Of a stretch of DNA of 11,715 bases, positions 6,418 to 11,715 are shown in pieces. Origin of the DNA: Maribacter sp. (GTDB lineage: Bacteria > Bacteroidota > Bacteroidia > Flavobacteriales > Flavobacteriaceae); NCBI GenBank assembly GCA_003232155.1, contig QILY01000312.1, positions 1-11,715 of the forward strand. Direction: 5' to 3'. Numbering within the stretch: position 1 is the first letter of the stretch; every line of letters begins with the position of its first letter. Made by a program: the position numbers and the translations under genes. Below the pieces are notes generated by a model. The model did no database searches, was not told the origin of the DNA, and was given only the letters and a program-made list of their open reading frames with translations.

Positions 6418-7590
6418 ATGAAAAGAATACTAAAAAAGTATCCAGTTCTTTTAGTACTTATTTTGATGGCTTGTAATAGCTCAGATGATAATCGGCCACC
6501 AGAACCTATTCCTGAAAATAGTATAGTGATACAAAATGCCTTCCCTAATTTAAGATTTTCAAGACCTCTTGATTTTCAGAGTCCTTCTGATGGTACCAAT
6601 AGAATTTTTATAGTGGAGCAGGGCGGAACCATTAAAGTTTTTCCAAATGATGAAACAGCTTCTGAAAGCACAAATTTTTTAGATATACAGAACAATACTG
6701 TTAGTGAGAATGAGCTAGGTCTTTTAGGCTTGGCCTTTCATCCAAATTATAGTGCAAACGGACTTTTTTACGTAACCTATACACCATCTTCAGATTTAGC
6801 TGTAGTCTCTAGTTTTCGAGTTTCGAGTTCAGACCCAAATGTTGCTGACCCTAACAGCGAAACCATTCTATTACGTATTCCACAACCTTTTACAAATCAT
6901 AATGGCGGACAATTGGCTTTTGGAGCTGATGGTTACTTATATTTTGCCTCAGGTGACGGAGGCTCAGCTGGTGACCCACAGGGTAATGCTCAAAATTTAA
7001 CCAATCTATTGGGTAAAATATTAAGAATTGATGTAGACCGTACCGAAAATGGTTTGGCATATGCTATTCCTGCAGACAACCCTTTTTTGAGTAGTGGATC
7101 TGCTCGACATGAGATATATGCATACGGTCTTCGAAATCCTTGGCGTTTTAGTTTTGATGTGCAAACAAATGTATTATGGGCAGGCGACGTAGGCCAGAAT
7201 GAGATAGAAGAAATAGATATTATCGAAAACGGAGGTAATTATGGTTGGAATACGCTCGAAGGAACCCGATGTTTTGAGGCCGATACCTGTGATACAAACG
7301 GGTTGATAGCCCCTGTTTTTGAATACGACCAAACTGCAGGTGATAGATCAATTACTGGAGGGTATGTATATCGCGGGCAGTTGATTCCGTCTCTTCAAGG
7401 ATTGTATATCTATGGAGATTTTGTTTCAGGTAGAATATGGGGCTTAAGCACCAATTTAGGCGGTGAGCTGACAAATCAGCTTCTAATCTCATCAGCGCTT
7501 TTTATTTCATCATTCGGAACGGATGCCAATAATGAATTATATGTATGCGCTTTTGATGGTGCTATTTACAAGTTTGTTGAAAACCCGTGA
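6418..7590 (+). CDS. Lipoprotein of the glucose/sorbosone dehydrogenase (PQQ-dependent sugar dehydrogenase-like) family
   Basis: This is a 390-residue six-bladed beta-propeller protein of the GSDH family, whose characterised members oxidise aldoses with pyrroloquinoline quinone. Residues 1-18 form a lipoprotein signal with lipobox LMAC and lipidated Cys19; the following NSSDDN is Ser/Asp-rich, as in the export signal of Bacteroidota surface lipoproteins, so the protein is probably on the outer membrane. The propeller spans about 37-388. Family motifs include GLLGLAFHP (101-109), FTNHNGGQL with His161 (the position of the catalytic base in soluble glucose dehydrogenase), SGDGGSAGDP (from 178), a GKILRIDVD strand and YGLRNPWR with Arg239. 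Cys285 and Cys291 may form a disulfide. The substrate and cofactor are not provable here, and no pqq genes are in the window. The ATG at 6418 is the only start that gives the lipobox in place. It converges on the DUF3817 gene with a 10-bp gap. Confidence 0.9.
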   Translation: MKRILKKYPVLLVLILMACNSSDDNRPPEPIPENSIVIQNAFPNLRFSRPLDFQSPSDGTNRIFIVEQGGTIKVFPNDETASESTNFLDIQNNTVSENELGLLGLAFHPNYSANGLFYVTYTPSSDLAVVSSFRVSSSDPNVADPNSETILLRIPQPFTNHNGGQLAFGADGYLYFASGDGGSAGDPQGNAQNLTNLLGKILRIDVDRTENGLAYAIPADNPFLSSGSARHEIYAYGLRNPWRFSFDVQTNVLWAGDVGQNEIEEIDIIENGGNYGWNTLEGTRCFEADTCDTNGLIAPVFEYDQTAGDRSITGGYVYRGQLIPSLQGLYIYGDFVSGRIWGLSTNLGGELTNQLLISSALFISSFGTDANNELYVCAFDGAIYKFVENP

Positions 7591-7602
7591 ATAATGCGGG
7601 TT
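7582..7602. terminator. Shared hairpin overlapping both stop codons of convergent genes
   Basis: AACCCG (7582-7587) pairs with CGGGTT (7597-7602). The loop contains the TGA of the dehydrogenase gene, and the 3' arm reaches into the TAA of the minus-strand DUF3817 gene. With just 10 bp between the genes it may act in both directions, though U-runs are poor. Confidence 0.4.
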
Positions 7603-7885
7603 AATTGGCCAAAGGCTTCAAATACTTTTCATCTACATAAAAAGTAGCAAAGGGAAGAAGCGACGCTACTAAAAGAATAAAACCTCTTTTGAAAGACCAT
7701 TTCTTTTGAAACCAAAATAGTATAGCTATTAGTATATAGGCAATAAATAAAATACCATGGGCGTAACCTACAAATTTGTTGGGTTGTGGAATATCAGCTA
7801 GGTATTTTAGTGGCATGGTGACTGAAAACAAAGCCAGATATGATATGCCTTCTAAAATTGATATGATTCGAAAGAGCTTTAGCAT
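7601..7885 (-). CDS. DUF3817 family small integral membrane protein
   Basis: A 94-residue membrane protein of the DUF3817 family, whose function is unknown. It has three likely helices (about residues 5-24, 36-58 and 64-83) joined by short loops; the first loop carries Lys and Pro residues, and a YVDEKYL segment lies near the C terminus. I chose the ATG at 7885, which gives the family-like beginning MLKLFRIISILEG. A TTG at 7894, whose last bases overlap the TGA of the preceding gene, would add three residues and is less likely. It is the last gene of a minus-strand cluster with lpdA and the PepSY-type gene and is probably cotranscribed with them. No catalytic motif is visible. Confidence 0.85.
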   Translation of the reverse strand: MLKLFRIISILEGISYLALFSVTMPLKYLADIPQPNKFVGYAHGILFIAYILIAILFWFQKKWSFKRGFILLVASLLPFATFYVDEKYLKPLAN

Positions 7886-7890
7886 ATTTT

Positions 7891-8445
7891 TCAACTAAAA
7901 ATAATTAGTATTACAATTGGGAAAACCAATCCGGCAACGGCTAGTTTCCATCCTCTTTTTTTAAAAGTGTTTTTTCCTTTGGTAATAAGGAACATTCCGG
8001 TTATTGCAATTGTAAGCATGCCAATTCCGAAGATATCAGAATACCAAATCCAGAATTTATTGGTGGTTTTGTGTAAAAACATGGTTTGCCCCAAGAATGG
8101 TGTTTTACGCTTGTATTCTACTACACCTTTTCCTGTGGTAATATCTGCATCCAAAACAATATTATCTTTATAGAAAACACGAAGTTCATTATTTCGAATA
8201 CGATGGCTATCATACTCGGCATATAATTCCCATTTTTCAGAAATCCCCTTGATGAATTTCTCAGAATCGATTGCATTTTTATCTGAAGGAAGTTCAAGCT
8301 GTACTTCTTTGGTTTCATAGGCATAATCCATCGGATACCAATCTTGACGATGGTTTAAGATAATTCCTGAAAAGGAAAAAGCAATAATAAGTCCAATATA
8401 AAAATATGCTACATCTCTATGAACGTTTCTATTTTCCCACTTCAT
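7891..8445 (-). CDS. PepSY-associated transmembrane protein
   Basis: A 184-residue membrane protein with the PepSY_TM layout: a first helix at about 12-31 within HRDVAYFYIGL...GIILNHRQDW, a roughly 100-residue extracytoplasmic PepSY-like domain (about 33-122), then helices at about 131-155 and 164-183. Histidines flank the membrane segments (His9, His32, His125), as in PepSY_TM proteins linked elsewhere to iron or redox functions. That role is not shown here. Its ATG is one base after the lpdA stop codon, and its TGA is followed within about 5 bp by the DUF3817 start, so cotranscription and perhaps translational coupling are likely. It is shorter than the large PepSY reductases and resembles the small single-domain flavobacterial forms. 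Confidence 0.8.
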   Translation of the reverse strand: MKWENRNVHRDVAYFYIGLIIAFSFSGIILNHRQDWYPMDYAYETKEVQLELPSDKNAIDSEKFIKGISEKWELYAEYDSHRIRNNELRVFYKDNIVLDADITTGKGVVEYKRKTPFLGQTMFLHKTTNKFWIWYSDIFGIGMLTIAITGMFLITKGKNTFKKRGWKLAVAGLVFPIVILIIFS

Positions 8446-8446
8446 A

Positions 8447-9838
8447 CTACAAATGTATTACTTCGTCATAAGCATCAGCAACAGCTTCCATAACCGCTTC
8501 ACTCATAGTAGGGTGGGGGTGAACTGCTTTTAAAACCTCATGGCCAGTAGTCTCTAATTTACGGCCCAGTACAGCTTCGGCAATCATATCGGTAACGCCG
8601 GCACCAATCATATGGCAACCTAACCATTCGCCATATTTGGCATCGAAGATTACTTTTACAAAACCATCGGAAGAGCCTGAAGCATTTGCCTTACCACTAG
8701 CTGAGAAAGGAAATTTACCAACTTTAATATCATGACCAGCTTCTTTGGCTTGTGCTTCTGTGAGTCCTACCGAAGCAATTTCAGGAGAGCAATATGTGCA
8801 GCTAGGAATATTGCCATAATCCAATACTTCAACATGCATGCCGGCAATTTTCTCAACACAAAGAATACCTTCGGCAGAAGCTACGTGAGCTAAAGCTTGG
8901 CCAGGCGTAACATCGCCAATGGCATAATAACCAGGTATGTTGGTTTGGTAAAAACCGTTTACTAATATTTTGTCCCTATCTGTTGCAATACCAACAGCTT
9001 CAAGACCTATGTTTTCAATATTTGTTTTGATACCTACTGCAGAAAGCACCAAATCAGCTTCTAGAATTTGCTCTCCTTTTGCTGTTTTTACAGTAACTTT
9101 TACTCCATCACCAGAAGTATCTACACCTGTAACTTCTACTGAGGTCATAATTTTTACTCCAGCTTTTTTGAAACTACGTTCTAATTGTTTTGAAACATCT
9201 TCATCTTCAACAGGAACAATTCTAGGTAAATACTCAACAACGGTTATTTCAGTACCCATTGAGTTATAGAAATAAGCAAATTCAATACCAATAGCCCCAC
9301 TGCCAACAACAATCATCTTCTTTGGCTGCTTTTCTAAGGTCATGGCTTCGCGATAGCCAATTATTTTCTTTCCATCTTGTGGTAAGCTTGGTAGTTCACG
9401 ACTTCTAGCTCCGGTAGCAATAATGATATTATTTCCGCTATATTCAGTCTCCTTACCATCTTCACCTTTCACAGAAATTTTCTTTCCGGGTTTTAAGGTT
9501 CCGTAGCCATTGATAACTTCAATTTTATTTTTCTTCATTAAAAATTGAACACCCTTGCTCATGCCATCAGCAACATCACGACTTCTTTTAACAACGGCAT
9601 CAAAATCTTTATCAACACCTTCTGCTACCAGACCGTAATCATTAGCATGTTGTAAATATTCAAAAACTTGAGCGGATTTCAATAATGCTTTGGTAGGTAT
9701 GCATCCCCAATTTAGGCATACTCCTCCGAGGCTTTCTTTTTCTATTATGGCGGTTTTAAGGCCTAATTGTGAAGCTCTAATGGCTGTTACATATCCTCCA
9801 GGGCCACTACCCAAAACAATAAGATCGAAATTGCTCAT
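8447..9838 (-). CDS. lpdA: Dihydrolipoyl dehydrogenase (E3 component)
   Basis: This cytosolic flavoprotein reoxidises the dihydrolipoyl groups of pyruvate, 2-oxoglutarate or branched-chain 2-oxoacid dehydrogenase complexes and the glycine cleavage system, passing electrons through FAD to NAD+. The 463 residues are the normal length. The N-terminal FAD fold has GSGPGG (10-15); the redox disulfide is Cys41-Cys46 in GGVCLNWGCIPTK; the NAD-binding fold has GSGAIGIEFAY (from about 179); a second FAD motif ends in YYAIGDV; and the C-terminal dimerisation domain carries the catalytic dyad His442-Glu447 in HPHPTMSE. All catalytic residues are present. No E1 or E2 gene is near, so which complex it serves is open. 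It heads a three-gene minus-strand cluster. Confidence 0.97.
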   Translation of the reverse strand: MSNFDLIVLGSGPGGYVTAIRASQLGLKTAIIEKESLGGVCLNWGCIPTKALLKSAQVFEYLQHANDYGLVAEGVDKDFDAVVKRSRDVADGMSKGVQFLMKKNKIEVINGYGTLKPGKKISVKGEDGKETEYSGNNIIIATGARSRELPSLPQDGKKIIGYREAMTLEKQPKKMIVVGSGAIGIEFAYFYNSMGTEITVVEYLPRIVPVEDEDVSKQLERSFKKAGVKIMTSVEVTGVDTSGDGVKVTVKTAKGEQILEADLVLSAVGIKTNIENIGLEAVGIATDRDKILVNGFYQTNIPGYYAIGDVTPGQALAHVASAEGILCVEKIAGMHVEVLDYGNIPSCTYCSPEIASVGLTEAQAKEAGHDIKVGKFPFSASGKANASGSSDGFVKVIFDAKYGEWLGCHMIGAGVTDMIAEAVLGRKLETTGHEVLKAVHPHPTMSEAVMEAVADAYDEVIHL

Positions 9839-9885
9839 ATTTTTATAGAATCAAAGTTTAAAATAAGCTTTACGCTTAGCAGCTG

Positions 9886-9893
9886 CAAAAGTA
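9886..9893 (-). promoter_or_regulatory. -7 promoter element of the lpdA cluster
   Basis: The minus strand reads TACTTTTG, an exact match to TAnnTTTG, about 48 bp before the lpdA ATG. A TTG lies 21 bp further upstream, within the accepted spacing range for Bacteroidota promoters. The predicted leader is about 40 nt. Confidence 0.5.
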
Positions 9894-9998
9894 CGTAAAT
9901 CAAGTGCCAAATACCAAGAACCGAATTCCAAAAAAATGTTATAAATATTGATGGAGAAAATTCAAATTTCAAAAGTCTCAGAATTAGAAAATGATACT

Positions 9999-10373
9999 TT
10001 ACCCACTAAATTTTTCTTGGTTAAATTCTTCTGAACCCCCTTTTGGAATGGACAATGAAACCCATTCATTTCCTTTAATCATTCTACCGATAAATACGAT
10101 TTGTCCTACGTGATTCGCATAATGGGCCAATTGCCGGTTTACAGCTTCATAAACGGTGTGCGCTTCATTTCTAATTTTAATTTTTGAATCGAAGTTGTCC
10201 TTGTCGATAGTGTTTAGGGCATTAAACAAACATTGCCAACCTTTTTCCCAAGCTTGAATCATTTCAGATTTTGAACTATAGGGATCTTTAAATTCTTCCT
10301 CTCGATTACGCCAAGTTTTTTCCCCATCTTCGGTTAAGAAGTTCGTCCACCGGCTGAGCATATTCCCTACCAT
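9999..10373 (-). CDS. DUF1572 (DinB-superfamily) protein, 5'-truncated, probably a gene remnant
   Basis: The 124-residue frame matches the C-terminal two thirds of DUF1572 proteins, four-helix DinB-superfamily proteins usually about 165-180 residues long. Visible blocks are GNMLSRWTNFLTEDGEKTWR near the N terminus, NRQLAHYANHVGQIV with the paired histidines of the DinB-type metal site (about residues 86-91), and a family-like C-terminal WVSLSIPKGGS. Family homology continues four codons upstream of the ATG (I-V-K-H) and then stops at an in-frame TAG at 10386-10388. Everything before that is a duplicated toxin tail. The lost part includes helix 1 and, if translation starts at this ATG, the first metal-ligand histidine at 10374-10376. 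It may be a dead gene, or a shortened product reinitiated behind the toxin remnant. Confidence 0.75.
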   Translation of the reverse strand: MVGNMLSRWTNFLTEDGEKTWRNREEEFKDPYSSKSEMIQAWEKGWQCLFNALNTIDKDNFDSKIKIRNEAHTVYEAVNRQLAHYANHVGQIVFIGRMIKGNEWVSLSIPKGGSEEFNQEKFSG

Positions 10374-10388
10374 ATGCTTTACAATCTA

Positions 10389-10519
10389 TCATAAATTTCT
10401 AAAAAAATCATTTAAACTAAGACCTGACCTCTTAGCTTGTTCGATTAATCCCAACAATTCGGGAATCAATTCATTTCAAGAAATAACCTTGCATTTTCCG
10501 CAGAATAACCAGGGTTTTT
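10389..10519 (-). pseudogene. Frameshifted duplicate of the polymorphic-toxin C-terminal tail
   Basis: These bases repeat the end of the toxin gene at 11327-11458, with about eight substitutions and one missing base by eye. Translation gives KNPGYSAENARLFLEN, a frameshift near 10475 (a T-run one base shorter than in the intact copy), then ELIPELLGLIEQAKRSGLSL and NDFFRNL before TGA. The intact copy has KNPGYSADKARFFLEN and the same ending. Similarity stops abruptly at 10519 on one side and about 10386 on the other. It looks like an orphan toxin-tip cassette remnant, as is common downstream of polymorphic toxins. Confidence 0.85.
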
Positions 10520-10651
10520 TCTCTCCCATAGCCCAAACCCCCTCGCCGGTGCGATCATCACGCCCGTATTCCAAACCGTAGTACGCCCGCTCATATCGGC
10601 ACGGAAAAACAAATCATGGTCAACAGTTCTACATGGTTGCAAAACTTTTAT
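10520..10651 (-). other. GC-rich unexplained stretch between immunity gene and toxin-tail remnant
   Basis: The 100 bp at 10521-10620 are about 56% G+C, far above the surroundings. In the minus-strand frame of the immunity gene it stays open after that gene's TGA and runs straight into the toxin-tail remnant (for example DHDLFFRAD and TTVWNTGVMIA). A second minus-strand frame, open from about 10607 to 10479, gives ERAYYGLEYGRDDRTGEGVW. I recognise neither as a family. It is probably the upstream part of the same broken cassette. Confidence 0.5.
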
Positions 10652-11314
10652 TCAATTTACAACCTCACAAAAATCTTTTGTTTCATAGCCCGTAATGCCC
10701 GATTCTTCAAAAGCATTCAAAAGCCGTTGGCTTATTACAGTATGCCTGCTCGGAAATAAGGTTCTAAAAAAATCCAAATCAGGAAAATTATTGTTCAACA
10801 CCAACTTCTCCCAATAGTAATCGGTCAATCTCGGTTTGTTCCTAGACAGGTCGACCAGCCCTTCGGTAGATAGGGAAAGATCTGCCTCGCCTAAAACCTG
10901 AGAACGTTTGTCGGGAAAAAGGTGGCGGAGGAAAAGTTTTGACCTATCTTGATCCACCCAATCCCAAAAATCGTTGTTGATATAATGAAACCAATAATAA
11001 TCTCTTGATGAATCACCGGAATGGACCTTAACGGGATAAAAAGCCCTTGCAGGTAGGTTATGCCCTTCTAAAATTGATTTCACACGGTTGTTTATGATGA
11101 AACCATGACCCACAACAGACGATAGGATATCGGTCCATTTTGCTTTTGAATTTAATACCAGTTCAACATATGGAACAAAGTCTGGAAATTCATTCCAGCG
11201 TACCATTGTATATCCATTTTCTGCCCATAGGTCTACGCCCTTTTTTAGACTACATTGTGGGTACTCACCAATTACCGATGGTTCTGTGGAACAGCCGAAT
11301 TCTAGATATTTCAT
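10652..11314 (-). CDS. Probable immunity protein of the AHH toxin (Imm11/DUF1629-like)
   Basis: A 220-residue cytosolic protein with no signal or membrane segment. The overall pattern recalls the Imm11 (DUF1629) immunity family: GHGFIINNRVKSIL with ARAFYPVKV in the middle (about 69-96), a YYWFHYIN strand near 106-113, and a C-terminal HTVISQRLLNAFEESGITGYE (about 191-211), like the repeated 'serine-x-arginine-leucine ... alpha-gly-itG' ending of that family. This match is from memory and is moderate. Position supports it more strongly: the ATG lies 12 bp behind the toxin stop on the same strand, the standard toxin-then-immunity order, where the product would bind and neutralise the nuclease tip. 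A TGA ends the gene next to the GC-rich cassette remnant. Confidence 0.65.
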   Translation of the reverse strand: MKYLEFGCSTEPSVIGEYPQCSLKKGVDLWAENGYTMVRWNEFPDFVPYVELVLNSKAKWTDILSSVVGHGFIINNRVKSILEGHNLPARAFYPVKVHSGDSSRDYYWFHYINNDFWDWVDQDRSKLFLRHLFPDKRSQVLGEADLSLSTEGLVDLSRNKPRLTDYYWEKLVLNNNFPDLDFFRTLFPSRHTVISQRLLNAFEESGITGYETKDFCEVVN

Positions 11315-11326
11315 ATTACAAAGCTA

Positions 11327-11715
11327 TCATAAATTTCTAAAAAAATCATTTAAACTAAGACCTGACCTTTTAGCTTGTTCGATTAATTCAAACAATTCGG
11401 GAATCAGTTCATTTTCAAGAAAAAACCTTGCCTTATCAGCAGAATAACCAGGGTTTTTATCAATCCAATCTTCCATCCTCTTCCGAACATAATCATTGTA
11501 CTTGGGGTGGTACCCATGTACCCCACTTATACCTTTAAAAAGCTTTTTCAACGGGGTGCCATTTAATTTGGCGTTCATGTGAAAGCCCCATTCAGCGGCT
11601 TTCTGTACTACATCTGATTTTATTAAAGCCCAAGGAATGATATGGTGCGCCTCTTCCCCTGCTTTTGCGCCCACAATTTCACGAAACCTGCTCTTTCCGC
11701 CAAATTCAATAAGGC
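11327..11715 (-). CDS. C-terminal AHH-type nuclease domain of a polymorphic toxin (5' end outside window)
   Basis: The frame is open from the window edge to the TGA at 11327-11329, giving at least 129 residues; the GTG at 11674 is therefore not the true start. The motif EEAHHIIPWAL (His codons at 11642-11647) followed by NGTPL and HGYHPKYNDYV is the pattern of the AHH nuclease family, a branch of the HNH/endonuclease VII (treble-clef) fold used as the toxic tip of bacterial polymorphic toxins. Such tips cleave nucleic acids in competing cells after delivery by a larger N-terminal part (for example RHS or a secretion-linked region), which should lie beyond 11715. An immunity-type gene follows at once, and a damaged copy of its last ~43 codons lies about 800 bp further on. 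Confidence 0.85.
   Translation of the reverse strand, partial: LIEFGGKSRFREIVGAKAGEEAHHIIPWALIKSDVVQKAAEWGFHMNAKLNGTPLKKLFKGISGVHGYHPKYNDYVRKRMEDWIDKNPGYSADKARFFLENELIPELFELIEQAKRSGLSLNDFFRNL

Noticed and set aside
6252..6476. 74-codon plus-strand frame upstream of the dehydrogenase gene
   Set aside because: It overlaps the lipoprotein signal of the real gene, has no recognisable motif and reads through AT-rich intergenic sequence.
8970..9269. 99-codon plus-strand frame inside lpdA
   Set aside because: It is antisense to a complete, motif-rich enzyme gene; its serine/threonine-rich translation is typical of a shadow frame.
11140..11340. 66-codon plus-strand frame across the toxin-immunity junction
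   Set aside because: It is antisense to both genes and has no family resemblance.

Overview
The window looks like chromosome of a marine-type member of the Flavobacteriaceae (Bacteroidota). The reasons are the AT-rich base composition, Bacteroidota promoter elements (TAnnTTTG at -7), few Shine-Dalgarno sequences, a lipoprotein whose mature end is Ser/Asp-rich, and gene content typical of the group. I cannot name the genus from this sequence.

Layout. Positions 1-3997 (+ strand) hold the end of accA (fatty-acid synthesis), dnaB (replicative helicase) and a secreted protein that flavobacterial genomes often label 'asparagine synthetase B', a label the sequence does not support. Next come a Cof-type HAD phosphatase (4346-5140, - strand) and aroQ (5418-5831, + strand). 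The gaps around them hold three different inverted-repeat elements (4051-4270, 5191-5329, 5953-6208). The first and third share an 18-bp motif that occurs three times. A lipoprotein of the glucose/sorbosone dehydrogenase family (6418-7590, + strand) converges on a tight minus-strand cluster: lpdA, a PepSY-type membrane protein and a DUF3817 membrane protein. Their gaps are 1 bp and about 5 bp, so they are probably cotranscribed from a promoter near 9890.

The right end (9999-11715, - strand) is an accessory polymorphic-toxin region. From the right edge inward it holds the C-terminal AHH-type nuclease domain of a larger toxin whose 5' part lies outside the window, and an Imm11-like immunity gene 12 bp behind it. 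Then come about 130 bp of unusually GC-rich DNA, a frameshifted second copy of the toxin's last ~43 codons, and a DUF1572/DinB-like gene that has lost its 5' end exactly where the duplicated toxin tail begins. This records a recombination or insertion event that joined a toxin cassette end to a housekeeping-type gene and apparently removed a predicted metal ligand.

The most interesting points are this toxin-tail duplication and gene-truncation junction, the family of terminal-inverted-repeat elements, DnaA-box-like repeats upstream of dnaB, a perfect dyad wrapped around a -7 promoter element at 2695-2714, and two genes (dnaB, aroQ) whose promoters sit so close to ATG that leaderless transcripts are likely.
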